64,000 bases of DNA from Aquanectria penicillioides. Lineage: Eukaryota > Ascomycota > Sordariomycetes > Hypocreales > Nectriaceae. The position numbers were made by a program, and so were the translations under genes. The stretch covers positions 3,348,001-3,412,000 of the forward strand of contig PYIU01000007.1 of the NCBI GenBank assembly GCA_003415625.1, given 5' to 3'. Under the pieces are notes generated by a model that was not told where the DNA came from, ran no database searches, and was given only the letters and a program-made list of their open reading frames with translations. Position 1 is the stretch's first letter, and each line of letters begins with the position of its first letter. Shown one piece after another: positions 45,410 through 58,805 of the stretch.

Positions 45410-46955
45410 ATGTCCGTCTTACTCGAAACCACCGTGGGCGACATCGTCATCGACCTCTTGGTTGAACACGCCCCCAAGCTTTGCGAAAAGTAAGTACGCA
45501 TGCCGACCCGTTCTTGCCTGTCTAATTGCTGAGCTGACAGACTGGTATAGCTTCCTGAAGCTGTGCAAAATCAAGTACTACAATTTCTCCCCCGTTCACT
45601 CCGTCCAGAAGAACTTTTCCTTCCAAACCGGCGACCCTCTGGGCCCGCTGTCCAGCGACTCGGATGGCGGCTCTTCGATATGGGGGCACGTGTCTGGCGA
45701 CTCGACCCAGCGCAACTTTCCCGCCTTCTTCCACCCCAAGTTGAAACACTTGGAGCGGGGGACCGTGAGCATGGCGACAGTGCCTCTCCCCTCGGACCCG
45801 GACACGAGGATGGCTGGGTCACAGTTCATCATTACGCTTAGCGAGGAGACGGATTTCCTGGACGGCAAGGCGGCTATTTTTGGCAAAGTTGTTGAAGGAT
45901 TCGACGCTTTGGAAAAGATCAACGAGGCGATTGTGGATGAGAAGGGTTACCCACTCATCGACATTCGCATCAAGCATACTGTCGTACTGGATGACCCTTA
46001 CCCTGACCTTCCGGGCTTGCGAGAGCCAAGTTCGAGCCCCGCCCCTACGGATCAGCAGCTTAAAACGGTTCGAATCGCGGACGAGGCCGCATTGCATGAA
46101 AACGATGGCATCGACGAAGAAGAGCTGGAGAGGAGGCGACGGGACCGGGAAGCCAAGGCCCAGGCTCTCACCCTAGAAATGATGGGTGATTTGCCGTTTG
46201 CCGAGGTCAAACCGCCGGAGAATGTTTTGTTTGTGTGCAAACTGAACCCCGTGACTGGAGATGAGGATTTGGAGCTTATTTTTGGCCGGTTCGGCAAGAT
46301 TCTGAGCTGCGAGGTCATCAGAGATGGAAAGACTGGCGACAGCTTGCAGTATGCATTCATCGAATACGAGGACAAGGCGTCTTGTGAGGCAGCATACTTT
46401 AAAATGCAGGGAGTCCTCATTGATGATCGACGAATCCATGTCGACTTCTCACAGAGTGTGAGTAAGTTGAGCGACGTCTGGCGAAAGGACACCAACAGCA
46501 AGCGGCGCGCAAACGCCAACCGCGGAGGCTGGGGTGGAGTTCGAGAGCTGGAGAAGCGACGGCAGTACAGAGAGGAGGGCGAGAGGAGCACTGGGAACGA
46601 CTACGGTATGGTATATGGAGAGGAGGAGATGAAGGGTCGACTTGAACGCAACGGGGGTGAGCGACGTGGAGGAGATCGAAAGATGGAAGATGCGCCGGGA
46701 CCAAAGGATTCGGATCGACCGGGGAATGGTCCTAACCGAAGCCGAAGCCCTAGACGGCGAGAAAGGAGCCGCGACAGATTTCACAAATCGAGAGATGACT
46801 ATCGTGGGGAGAGAGGAGGCAGGGACCGCCGAGACCGAGACCGAGATCGAGACCGCCGAGATCGTGGCGGCGATCGTGACAGAGATAGGGATAGGGATAG
46901 GGATAGGAGGGACAGAGACCGGCATGGACGAGATGATTACCGACGAAGGAGGTGA
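45410..46955 (+). CDS. CYP6: Cyclophilin-RRM protein, PPIL4/Cyp6 type peptidyl-prolyl isomerase
   Basis: Nuclear peptidyl-prolyl isomerase linked to splicing and RNA polymerase II transcription in the PPIL4/AtCyp59/S. pombe Rct1-like group. Exons 45410-45489 and 45551-46955 (intron 61 bp) give 494 residues; the join restores [18 protein letters not shown]. The upstream open frame in the second exon frame is not used. The cyclophilin domain (1-165) shows [27 protein letters not shown] and [16 protein letters not shown]. Some active-site residues differ from cyclophilin A, as is usual in this group. An RRM spans about 245-330 ([36 protein letters not shown]). The tail (from about 400) is an Arg/Asp and RS-rich low-complexity segment, [12 protein letters not shown], coded partly by GATAGG repeats. 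Confidence 0.92.
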
Positions 46956-49900
46956 GGGATCACAGCGAAAATGGACACTAAGAACAAAGGAGACAGGAAT
47001 ATTCAGCCCCGCAGAATGGCGCATCACGGAGTTAATGACAATGGCATTTCGACATTTCCACCTTGCTAGCTTCCCCTGAGATACGGCAGTTCAGAGCACG
47101 AAGCAAACCTGATTACTTGCCAACTCAAGACTAACATAGCACCACTTTCAGCTAACCTTTCGAACAACACTCAACCAGGTGGCGCTCATGGTCTTGCTTG
47201 TGCTGACTAGTCTCCTCAGACCTAGAGTGAAGGGGAAAGAGGAAACATCGCCCCGATCTCTAGCATCGCTCCCTCGTGCCCTCATCATCTCACCGCCATC
47301 CATGCATCCTCATGCTTCTCGCCGCACCTCCTCGTGACAAATAATCTTCCAGTAGCTCTGACCGCCACAACTACGTCCGTCATTTGGCTCGGTTCGATCC
47401 GCGACTTCAGATGTGAACAGAATAAGATGTCTCGACTGCTTCGGACGTCGCCCCACTCCAACTTGTGCATGATGCCGAACCACGAGGCCAAAACGGTCTC
47501 TCCCGAAGCCGAGATCCTGAGCTAGGACTGAGTATGCAGAGACGGGGTTGCTCGCCGCAAGTTGAATGGACTCCTGAGCGCACCGCGCGAAGCTAGGAGA
47601 TGGATACTGTGAGCCTGTGCGACACAGCTGCCCGAGCAGTGAGTTTCCTAGCGGCATAACGTTGCGGCGAGGGCAAGGGACAAGGGGCGAGCACCGAGCG
47701 ATGAATTGAGGCGGGCGTGAGAACTCAAGGACATACATGGCGGACTGTACAGACTGTACGGGAGGTTGTCTTTTTTAGACGAAATTCGTTGGCGCAGACA
47801 AGCGGCCGTGTGGCGACGGGGAAGGTAGATCTCTACTTCCTGCTGCTGCGCAACCCAACTACATCTCAGACAAGATCCTGAGCTGGCCAATCCTCTCCGC
47901 ACTGAAGCGTCTCCGAGAGACTTGCGCTTGCCGGCATGCCCTCTCGCATGCCCTAGCGCCCAGAAATGCCGTCACACACGACACGCTCGTGTGGGAGGGA
48001 TGCCCATAAGCCAAGTCTGAGACCAGGCTTTGCCAACGGAGGACAAGATTACAAGCTCTCATATCCATGTAGCTTCTTCTCGGACATTGTAGACCAGGCT
48101 GGACCGCGTGTCGATGCTCAGGTCAAACAAGCCCGGTACTGCATATTCCTGGCTGTGTATCTCCCACACACCCCTCGGCTATGGTTGCTGCATATCCAAC
48201 GCCGCAACGGACATGGCTCAGAAATAGTTGAAGGGTATGCAAGGCACCCTGGGTGTGAGACCGCCACCGTGAAAGACTGCTGGATATGTTCCGCGCTGTG
48301 ATCGATCCCAGGCGAGCTCCCCCCACCCTCTTCTGTGTGTTTGGATTCGGCGTAGAAGACGATTCCACACACCGGGTTCAGCTGGATTCAAGACACCGTC
48401 TCAATTCAGCCACGGTATTCGGTCTTCGTTGATGGGTGGTGGCGATTGGACATGCCTCTTTCCGCTGGCCAACAACGCTTCCAAAGGAGATAACCCGAGC
48501 CTAGCCATGGTGACCGACCTCTAAGAATTGCATCATCATCCTTCCAAGTGCAACCCGGACCAAGAGCCCATGGCAGTCGTGGCCTCTACCGGACTACATG
48601 TCTCTTAGACGGCCGTGCTTGACACCGGCTTGTTACACGGGAGGGACTACCTCGGACATCAAACCACCAGGCGAGATTTATCGAGATGTACCACCTCACC
48701 TCTAGACATCTGGATCTTCCTCAAAGCGGACCAAGGCTGGGGATGGCGTTGGCTCTGGAAGCGGAGTGAGCCTGGGGGCCGGCGTTGGCGTCAGGCCACG
48801 TCCACGAGGCCTTGGTGATATTTCCCGCCGACGGCAGACGGCATAGAGTATCAACGATTCTGAGCCCTGGATCGGCTCCAGGACGGAACCAGCCCCCGCA
48901 TCTGGCCATCGGGCCCGTACAGCCTCTGACGTCCCTGAACAGGCCCGGCAAGTCAGCCAAACAATTTCTAGATCCAGGGCGTCCAATCTGCGACCAGCAT
49001 GGCGCCAGCGTCACAAGGACGTCTTGCTCAGATGCTGCCCTGAGTGAGACGGGCCAATCGCCGTGTCACAGAGGGTACACACTGGGAGCCCGCATGCTGG
49101 CCTTGTCCTACCGTTTAATGACAGCACGGTGGGCAGCATGGTCGACGGGAAGATGCTGGGCCAAAATTTTCCGCCCTGGGGCCCGCACCGGGAGCTTGCC
49201 ATGCTGGGACGGACCCTTTTTCTGCTTTGGTGTAGTCCAACGGGTTAGACGAGTTGAGAAGCGAGTGACCATTCTGGGCTGGGCATCTTTGCCGCTCACC
49301 TCCTACGATTCTAGGGTCTTGGCTGATACGAGAATGCGGGCGATCTAAGCGGATACCAGATGGTTGCACGCAGTCAACCCCAATCGGGCGGCATGCCATC
49401 GGGAAGGTGTTTGAATTGAAATGCTACTGGCTGAAAAGAACAAACCAAGATAAACCGTTTGATATTTTGCGACTATCGAATTTTCAGTTCGAGACAGGCG
49501 GTGACGGGTCAGTCGTATGCGTCTTCCCGAGGAGGCTGTAAGTGCCGGCAAGCCTCATCACTTCTCCAAAGAGACGAGAGATGGAGACAACGTGGCAAAA
49601 ACCCCACAGGAGCCCGTTTGGCGCAATTTTCTGGACCCAGCCCCATGAAAGAGAGGCTTCCAGCAATGAGAGGGGGGACGCCATGACGGGATGCCGCAGA
49701 CTCCAAGACGTTCTCAGCCTCAAGATATTGCTTCTGCTAGGCTGTCATTGTTTGTAGAGCATTCTCCTTACAAAGCTACATGCAAGACATTAACCTTGTC
49801 AAGGCCGAATGCAGTAAAGGGCGCCCATCTCGACAATAGGCAAATGAGATGGCTAGATTGGCGATCTCCTGCATGGAATCCTTGGCCCCCATGGCGGTGG

Positions 49901-52214
49901 CGCTCTGCCCAGTTTGCATCTGATCAAAATTTGTTTGATTTCAGGGATATGAACCCCAAAATAATATTCCTATCAGGCCAGCAGAAAATTGCCATGGCTT
50001 TTGCACTTGTGAGCAATCGCCCGAGAGGTTCTCGGACTGAATGCGACAACCATTCCCCGTCCAGCATTCATCGCACGGGAGCGGTCAGGTTATGCAGCAG
50101 TTACACCTCCACAAGATTGACCGTTTGACTGTATCAATTGCAGCAGTCCCCCCGGCCCTTCTCATGCGCGCACCCTTGGATGGGTTGCAATGTGAGAACC
50201 GAGTCCCAGGTTTGGACGCCCAAGGCGGATGTCAACCCCGCGACTACACATGCTAAGAATATCCGGTGACATTGACTACTGTGCTTGTGCAACAGATGAG
50301 AGAAAACAGGGGAATTAACACCATGGAAGATACCGCAACGTCGTTATTGACTGGTGCCGTTTGTGCGTCCCTGTAGAGCCACGATGTAGCTACATCAAAA
50401 CAGAGGCCGGCTCAGTCACCTCAAGCAGGCAAACATGCAGCTCTTGATCGGCGCGCGGATCAGGCCGCACCTCCACATTTACAGTACTTGTTTGTTCATT
50501 TCGAGTCTAGTGGTAAAAGCTTGTGCTGCTATCGAATCACGGATGTCTTTCCAGATATCGCCCATCCTCCTTGATCCAATCGCCCGTTGTGCTCGTATCA
50601 ACGAATTGGCGAGGACGAACGTTTCGTTCGGATGGCTGCCTCGTCTGGAACGATATTTTTTACCATAGCGTCAAAAGCTGAAAATACACGGCAAACCTCT
50701 GAGAAAAGCCCAATTACATACATGGACCAGTCCGTGACGTTGACTCACGCCGTTTGAGTGGCCTGGGCGTGCTCCTTGATATCTCTTCTGGTTGCCGCGG
50801 TGCCGTGACGTCGTCACACAGACTGGATGGGATTGAAGAGGGCCGCGTCCAAGCATCTATTGACGAGTGACTTGGGGAGGTTGCGTTACCCGGGGAGGCT
50901 ATCATGTACCCCCCGGTACCTTCAAGGTGTCTGAGTAACAAATCCATCGTGTCATTGTCCTACTGCCTGGTTTGCCAAGGGCGAGGCCCCTGGAGGCTGA
51001 TGATGTTTGCTCTCGTATGCAGCAGGAGACCGTAACTTTTTTTATATGCCTTAGGAAAAGATGGTGGGCGACCAATGGATAGCGACATGAGGAGGAAAGT
51101 CAAAGCCGGGGTCTAGGCTGTATCGATCTCTGGACAGCTCCGATCCCTGGGACATCTGACTGAAGTGTCGATCCGGCCGGGGCCCCAGGTCCTCACTGCA
51201 TGTCGTGTGGAGAGGAGAGACCCACGACGACTATGGGGTCTTGATATTGTTCAAGTGCCGACAATCCAGCTGGCATAGCAAGAAAATCACTCTGTACTTG
51301 AGCAATAATCCATACTGAAAGGGATCGAGTATCAAAAAACAGGATAGGGCTTAAGTCCAGTAGTCAGAGAAATCAGGTCGGAGTTGTTGTCTCCAACTCC
51401 ACTACATCGACTCCTTGAGAGACAACAAGACCAAGAAGGCCAACGCACATGGCATCAACCCAATCGCTATGCATGTTTCCAGTACGTTACGCCAAAAGTC
51501 CGGCCCTAGCGGCGACATCCTCTTTGAGAAGGATCGAGCGTTGAATTGAGTCTTGCAAGTGATATGGTTGCACAACGAGGCATGGCTGTAGCCCACGAGC
51601 AAGCACCTCAAACAGCCGCCTCAGTGCCTGGTTTTGTGACCCAGACTGTGTCGATGTCTCCGAGCTGGGTACTCCGTCTAGAGGAGAGGAAGAGGAGGAG
51701 GAGGGGTGGGGTGTAGGAGAGGAGTACGTCTGCAGGTTGTAGCAAACAACAACATCCAGCTCCAGCTCTGTATGAGAGGGGTTGGTCTTGGCCTGGCTGG
51801 CAATATTCCACGAGGAGTATAAGTGGCACGGCAGGTCTCTGCCTCTCGATATTTCCTTTCCCTCTCTTTCTCTTCACTCATAGAATTCTCCTGTCTTTCC
51901 CTCCTCCCTCCGTCTTCTTGTCAAGTTTGACAGCCAATCTTTTAGACCCTTTCCCTTGGGTCTTGTCCTTCGAATTCCTCGCCCGCAACCGTGAGACACC
52001 GACAATCGGGTATCTGCAAACCCGGACGGCTACCACATCGACCGGTCTGTAAGTATCCTGCTGCGGCTTTGAATTGTATGTTAATATTTGGCCACAGCTA
52101 CCCGAGCTCGATCGCAACAAACCCCGTCACCTTCCGTGTGCCGCTGCCCCTTGGCAAGCAAAATCCGAGTACGTTGAAACTTGAGCCAAGCGGTTGCAAG
52201 TTCATCGCCACACC
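46956..52214. other. 5.3 kb gene-free stretch upstream of the Zn2Cys6 regulator
   Basis: The longest frame is 187 codons (48785-49348, plus) with two overlapping minus-strand frames, but none shows motifs or a plausible start and splice context. From about 51.7 kb a CT-rich leader begins, with a probable 5' UTR intron at 52049-52097 (GTAAGT to CCACAG, 49 bp). Long upstream regions are usual for developmental regulators in filamentous fungi. No RNA gene recognised. Confidence 0.5.
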
Positions 52215-53941
52215 ATGGTAACGCCCAATGCTTATCCTCCCCTTGAGGGCAGGCGATACAGCAACCGTGTTGGAACCTACCCACCTTCGCATCCTGAACG
52301 ACGGCAGGTCGCATACCCGATGTACCCCGACCTACGTGCTGCCATGGTGAGCGAAGAAGACCACTCCTCTCAGCGAAAGAGGATTGCTGTTGCTGTGAGT
52401 TTCTTTGCCAACTATCAACTTCGTGCGATACCCCTTGGCTGACACTACCAGTGCGGACGATGCCGTAAGAGAAAGATTAGATGTAGCGGTGATTCTGGCA
52501 ACGGAGCCCCATGCACCAACTGCAAGAATGCTGGATTTGAACCCTGCCAATACCTGCGTGTAAGTGCCCATATTCTCCTGCCTCCTATTTCCAATGACTA
52601 ACCCCTTGCGAGGTCGCTTCCCAGGAGACTCACCTTAAGCAGGAGTCGTTCAACTATAGTATTGAAGCCTCCCGTCAATACCACGCTCGTGGTTCGACCG
52701 CCGTCCCTCAGTCCCAAGGTCCCCCAACACCTCAGACTCCCCAGTATCCCGAGGGTGTCCCGGCCGTCCCAGCGGGAGAGCCTCTTGCGTTCCGTCCGGC
52801 TCCTGCTCCTGCCGCTGCCCCTTTCGCCTACAATGGCCGAACCTTCGACGCTGTCTCGACTTGGCCCAACGGCTTGCCTGTCGAGCACAGCATCTCTTAC
52901 AATGTCTACACGCCATCCTACAGCCAAGACCCAAGCATGAACTACCGCGTAAGCTCTGCCAACCACAACACCTCTCATTCTTCCACTCGCGACTCGGGCG
53001 GTGTCTGCGTCGAGGGTGAGGCCAGCTACGCCTACAACAGTGCTCCTGCTCCGTCGACTCATGGCCACCGTACCGCGCCGCATACCACGGCTGCTGACTC
53101 GACCGGCATGCCCTTTCAGAACGTGCAGAACACTCAAAACGTTCCCACCACCATGGCGGCCCCTACAGATGCGGCCACGGCTGCGGCCGCTATTGTCGCC
53201 GTCGCCGTCGCTACGAGTGCCAACGAACGTCTTCATCCCACTCCTGCGGGACGTGGTCTCTTGTCTGCTCCTGGGTCCGGCCCTGCCTGCGCTTCGGGAG
53301 CTCCCTCCTACCGGAACGGTTCCTCGTCTCCGGTCTATGGCAAGCAAGATCAGTCGCCGCAGACATCCACGTCGGGTACGGCTCCTGTTACTCCCGGTTC
53401 CGACGCGTCGTCTCCTGGTTACACCAGCTACGAACCTTCGTCCAGTATCCCTCCCAGCATCCACTCCTACCCTCCTATGACGCTCGCTTCGCAGCTGACC
53501 AGGTCCACCGACCTCTACGGCCCTTCTGGTCCCTCGGACGCCGCTATGTTCTCTGCGAGCCACGCTGCCGGCGACGCCCTGCGACCCTCGGCCTCCGGAC
53601 CCGACATGACCTACCGATACACCGATACCACGACCTCGGAGACGGGAACGCCCACTGTTGGAACCATGGCACCTAGGCCTGAGCGTCGGAACTCCACCGC
53701 GGCTGAGGCTGCTCTTGGGCTGGCGCATCACCAGCATCACCATCACCATCAGCCCACGCATACTCAGCATACCCAGCATGCTCACCATCCTCAGCAGCAT
53801 CACCAGCACCATGGGCAGGCGTTTGTGGCACAAAACCACGGACAGAACCCAACTTACATGCTGCAGAGCGAGGGAGGTGCATCCGGAACCGAGGCCGGGT
53901 CTGCCGATGGCGACCGCAAGCCTGGGGTGCTCCAATCTTGA
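52215..53941 (+). CDS. Zn2Cys6 (C6 fungal-type) transcription factor
   Basis: Predicted nuclear DNA-binding regulator. Exons 52215-52394, 52452-52559 and 52613-53941 give 538 residues. The introns are 57 and 53 bp; the last acceptor could instead be 12 bp later, removing VASQ. The Cys pattern CX2CX6CX9CX2CX7C at 61-92 (CGRCRKRKIRCSGDSGNG) is the binuclear zinc cluster and starts exactly at exon 2. The preceding 60 residues include HPERRQVAYPMYPDLRAAM, which looks conserved in character. The rest is Pro/Ser/Thr/Ala-rich with a His/Gln tract HHQHHHHHQPTHTQHTQHAH near 430. No fungal_trans middle domain is visible, so it is a minimal C6 factor with a disordered putative activation region. Target pathway unknown. 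Confidence 0.85.
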
Positions 53942-56900
53942 CGATCCAACGACAGTGGGGGGGTGGCGAGCGAACGAGTGAGAGAGAGATTGTGTGCCGA
54001 GATGGTATTGCTGAATTTCCTTATGGGTCTTGTTTTGCTCTTCTTTGCTTTCACTTGGCTGCGGGGACTGCAGTCGTGCATCCGACCTCGGGACGTGTCA
54101 TTCGGGATGTGCTGAAGGTCCTATCGAACACGAGGAGAAGCGACTCTCCATCCACCGGAGGGGACGACGTCATTGGGCTCCGCTGCCACCCACTGCAAAG
54201 AACTCGTGGGGACATGGCCGTGCATGAATGGGAGCCCGTAGTGACGGTCACTACGTGGCTGCAACCACGTCGTCGTCCCGGCTCCGAGGGAGGGGCTCTT
54301 GGGCTGACAGCTGGGCGCTGTCAGCGCAGGGCTCGATGCTACAGCGGAAAGGGACGGGTGGTGAGTGAGGAGCGTTGTGGTGTATCACCGTGGCGTCAAG
54401 GCACGGGATGCACGGCATGGTCCTTGGCGAGATGTCCGACTGACGCTTTCGAGGCTGCATGACATGGCTGGAGTTTAGCCCGCTGCCAGAAGACGGTCCT
54501 CTGACGTGGGACAGAGATCGCACGGTGTGCATTTCTTGGTCTCATTGTTTTATCTTTCCCTGCTCTTTCAACAAGGCTAGGATTTTGGTTCCTCAGTCTG
54601 GGGTGGTTGATTTACACTCAACGAGATACACTCGACCGGTTGCCCTGGACATTGGAGTTATTAGACTCTGCAGCGGGGATAGAGGAGAAAAAAGTTTGGA
54701 TACCACATGGTTTGGGTATCATACGGGGACGCATGGGTAACCGGTGTTGAAAATTCTAGAAAAAAAAAAAAACGGATGGACATGATTTTTTTTTGATTTC
54801 GTTTGTTGGGGGACTAGTTGGAGTTTTGACATTTTCGTCTTTTTCTGGGAACAACCAAGACTGACAACCGAGTTGCGTCACATCGGCCTCGGGGGTGATA
54901 ATCATCTTGGGGGGACTTCGAGGACGGGTGAGGGTGGGCTGTACTTTAACTTGACTGCTAGAGTTGAAGATGGCTGTAAATGAATCATTCTACAACTCCT
55001 CTGAGCCATTCTGCAATGACTGTGATGATGAAAATGTGACTGACTGCAATGAATTCCAGTATTTCTTTGTTTCTTCTGCTTCTCTCTCATGATGAGTATT
55101 CATACTCTGTGACAGCTCACACAGCACAAGATCGAGTCTGGACACACGCCCTGAAAAGCCACGAGACGGGGAGCGGCAGGGTGGTTTGGTTACAAAGCGA
55201 AGCACAGCATAGGGGAAAAGAAGCCGATACATCCAGAGTGACAGGGGAGAGAGGAAAAAAAAAACGGACGGGTAAGTGAATATGCCAACGCGGTGCGTGT
55301 GCGTGTACGAGCAGATGCAACTCTGCCAACACGCGAGCGATACGTTTGGATGAAGGGATTAATAATTACGTGCAGGAGGGCTGGAGTGGGGAGAATCAAC
55401 CGAGTGCGGCGGAGGCAGGACGCTTAGATTAACGAATGGGATGGTAAGGAGAGAAGAGACAGATGGACAAATGGGATGGGCTGAAAAGGAGAGATACACA
55501 CGAGATACACACGAGATACCGGTGCATGGTACATCTGGGTGATGGTGGTGCTGTTTGCGAGCCGGGCCAGGGACGAGGTTCCCCTGAAGGACTGATGATG
55601 CTGCTGGTTGTGCACTGTAAATGAATGAGACGATGATGAGGCGAGGAGGCGAGGAGTCATGAGGGCTTGGTTGACGTGGGGGAAACAATAATAAAAAAAT
55701 AAAAAATAAAAATAGCCACGTGGATGAAGCCGCCTATGTGATTTCACGATTTATTACTCTATATGATTACCGTATTACATTATTATCCACGCAACCGGCG
55801 AGTGAGGCTGAGCTGAAACGGTAATAATTCCAATTTGCTTGGGAGTTATTTTTTTTTCCCCCCTTCATGATCCTTGGTAGTTCAGTCACATGGGTGGATT
55901 TCCATTGCTGCCGTGGGCGCCGCCAGGCCCGAAACAGCGTCTGCAGCAACGGAAGCAACCAACCCGATCCACAGCGGGGTATAGCGGCGGGGCACCATCC
56001 ACGATCAAAGTTCGCTGGGCAGCAGCAAGAGTTTACTGGGTGACGGTCCGGTACCTACGGACAGTGCATGACCCCCTGCAAAAGCCCTGCAAGGCCCTGC
56101 CAGCGCTGCTGAACCGTGGCCGCAAGAACCATTCTTCCCTCCCGCTGGCCGCCGCCGCCACGGCCTCGACGGCCCCCTCGACGGCCCCTCGACGCCGGAG
56201 CTACGGTGTACGGAAGCTCCATTGTCGGACACTTCCTAGAACGGAAGTGTCCTCACCTCACGACAATGCGCTCGCGCTCACCGGCAACGGCCCGGGTGGG
56301 ATCCTCCGTTATAAATTCGCCGCTCATGGCTTCTCCCTAGCGGATTAGTGTGTCCAGATCCTAGGGAGCATCGGGCTAACTGGGGTGACAAGTACTGTGC
56401 AGGCGTCGTCAGTGCTCCGCGGTACCTGCCTTACAAGTGTGATTAGTACCTACGTGCTCCGTACTACTACTTTCTTAAATACGCGTCTGCCCCTTCCTAG
56501 CACCTGCCAATAGTGCCGCCCTCCCCAGTACACCACCCCGTGGTACCCCTGTGCGGCCGCCCCCGTGGCCTCGTGCCCAGAGCCCTGGCCGCTTGTACTT
56601 GTGCGCCAAGTACTCGCGACCCTGCAAGCTGATCTGCTGCCACTTTGAGAGCGAACCCACCTCCACCCAACTTCCGTCATACAGTTGACCTTTCCGTCGA
56701 CCTTCTCGTATCGCAACCGTTGACTCAACTTTTCCCCTCTTCAGCTTGACCTTTTGCGTCCTTTTCGGCTTCTCCTCGGTCGCGTCATTATCTCGTCGTT
56801 GTGCTTTTTGTTTTTCCCTGCTCCGTTTCAGCCGGCGACTGCTCTTTTTTCTCCCTCTCTCTCCATCATCTATTGCTGTTGCTGTTGCTGTTGCTGTTGC

Positions 56901-57041
56901 TACCGCTGCCGCTGCAACTTATACAAACCGACAAGCCACATATCCACACCGAGAAAGCTTCCAAGCTCCCTCGTCGCAAAGTCGCCAGAGACACCAGCTC
57001 CCAGCTTCATCGCAACTCACACACGCACACAAACCGCCATC
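53942..57041. other. 3.1 kb intergenic before phosphomannose isomerase
   Basis: 3' region of the regulator and promoter/leader of the next gene. Frames up to 174 codons overlap on both strands and have no motifs. The leader near 56.75-57.04 kb is CT-rich and contains a TTGCTG repeat. Confidence 0.55.
56873..56900 (+). repeat. (TTGCTG)4.6 repeat in PMI leader
   Basis: Four full TTGCTG units plus four bases, about 140 bp upstream of the isomerase ATG and probably in its 5' UTR. Confidence 0.8.
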
Positions 57042-58449
57042 ATGCAGGTTCCCCTACTACGCCTCCAGTGCGGCGTCAACTCTTACGCCTGGGGCAAGCA
57101 GGGCCTCGACTCGGCCGCCGCCCGCTTCGCTGCTGCCACCCCCTCTGCCGACCTCACCATCCAGTCTGACAAGCCCTACGCTGAGGTAGACTTCAACAAC
57201 CGCTGTCCCGCAAGCCTCTCGTGCTAATCAACTCTAACTTACAGCTTTGGATGGGCACCCACCACTCAAACCCCTCCCGCGACCTCAACACCGGCCGAAC
57301 CCTCCTCGACATCTTCTCCGACAACGAAGCTCTCCTCTCCACCACTGTCGCCTCCCGCTACGGCGCCAAGCTACCTTTCCTCTTCAAGGTCCTCTCTATC
57401 GACAAGGCCCTTTCTATCCAAGCACACCCCAACAAGTCTCTCGCCGAGCAGCTGCACGCCCACGACCCTAAAAACTACCCTGATGACAACCACAAGCCCG
57501 AGATGGCCATTGCCATCACCTCGTTCCAGGGTCTCTGTGGTTTTCGACCCTTGGCTGAGATTGTCCACTTCCTCAACACCGTTCCGCCCTTGAAGAGCCT
57601 TGTAGGCGAGAATGCTGCCACCGAGTTTGCGCAGGTCGCAGAGAGTGCCGCTGAAGGTGTTACCGACGCTAGCAAGGCCGGTCTGAAGAAGGCCTTTGCT
57701 GCTCTCATGTCTTCTACCCCGAAGCAATTGCCCAGGAGATCCCCAAGCTTGTTGAGCTTGCCAGCTCTGACCCTGAAAACTTCGCTGCTGGCGGCGTCAC
57801 TTCCACCACCGGGGAGACCCTGGCCAAGCTCGTCACCCAGCTTCATGGCGAGTTCGGTAACGACATTGGCCTCTTCGTCCTCTTCTTCCTCAACTACGTC
57901 ACCCTCGAGCCTGGCGAGGCCATGTTCCTCGTCGCCGACGACATCCACGCCTACGTTTCAGGCGACATTATGGAGTGCATGGCCGCCTCCGACAATGTCG
58001 TCCGCGCCGGCCTGACGCCCAAGTTCAAGGACGTTCCCACCCTGGTCGACATGCTCACGTACAACTTTGCTCCAATTGACGAGCAAAAGATGCACCCCAC
58101 CGAGTACCCTTACGTCACTCTCAACCGCAAGGGATATAGCTCTGGCTCTGCTGTCATCCTCTATGACCCCCCGATCGAGGAGTTCGCCGTCATCCGCACC
58201 TTGCTCCGTGGTGACGCCGCAAAGGCAACCTTTGAGCCTCTTGACGGACCTAGCATCATCATTTGCACCTCTGGCAAGGGTACCATTTCCGTTGGCCCCA
58301 GAAGCTATGAGATGAAGGAAGGTTACGTCTTCTTTGTCGGTGCCACTGCTGAATGTGTCATCCAATCTGAGGGTGAAGATGACGACGAGTTCATCACCTT
58401 CAAGGCCTTTTGCGAGATTGATGATTCAGCTGAAAAGGAAAAGTTGTGA
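57042..58449 (+). CDS. PMI40: Mannose-6-phosphate isomerase with a one-base frameshift
   Basis: Interconverts fructose-6-phosphate and mannose-6-phosphate, supplying GDP-mannose for glycosylation and cell wall. Exon 1 is 57042-57185 ([20 protein letters not shown]), then a 59-bp intron, then exon 2 from 57245. Type I motifs are present: [20 protein letters not shown] with metal-binding Gln/His, [10 protein letters not shown], then [15 protein letters not shown] and [11 protein letters not shown] with the catalytic Arg. After [13 protein letters not shown], at the CCCC run 57717-57720, the frame shifts: [17 protein letters not shown] and everything to the stop at 58449 are in another frame, as if one base were missing. 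No intron of usable size explains it. With the frame kept the protein would have about 449 residues, close to the family. It is either a natural null allele or a homopolymer error; the intact codons downstream favour error or a very recent event. Confidence 0.85.
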
Positions 58450-58805
58450 GTGTGCTGGCACGTGAGGAAAAGGATACTATAAATGGGAAATAAAATGGGG
58501 CGTGGATGAGATTTGGAATGCGGTGAATTACTGGGCTGGAAGCTTTTCAGGACGCAACCTAGGCAGACGCAGTTATATCTTTTAATCATGATAATTTCGG
58601 TTCACCCATGGTGCCTGCTTTGTGCCGATAATAGATTGGCATTTGGAAGTCGGTTAATTGTATAGATGATGCTGCCCCGTTGCAACACTTGTGTTGACGC
58701 TTATTGCTTCAATCCTGATGTGATGTATGCTCCGTCTAAGTGCCGTAACTCCGAGATAATTGGCCCATGCATTTCCAAATATTGATTGACGTGGACCAAG
58801 GCGAA

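Noticed and set aside
48785..49348. 187-codon plus-strand frame in the 47-52 kb desert
   Set aside because: Begins with ATG but composition is not protein-like, no domain, and competing minus-strand frames exist.
57686..57735. Possible mini-intron explaining the isomerase frameshift
   Set aside because: The only GT...AG pair near the shift that spares conserved residues is about 27 bp, too short. Longer options would remove conserved residues LKKAFAALM.
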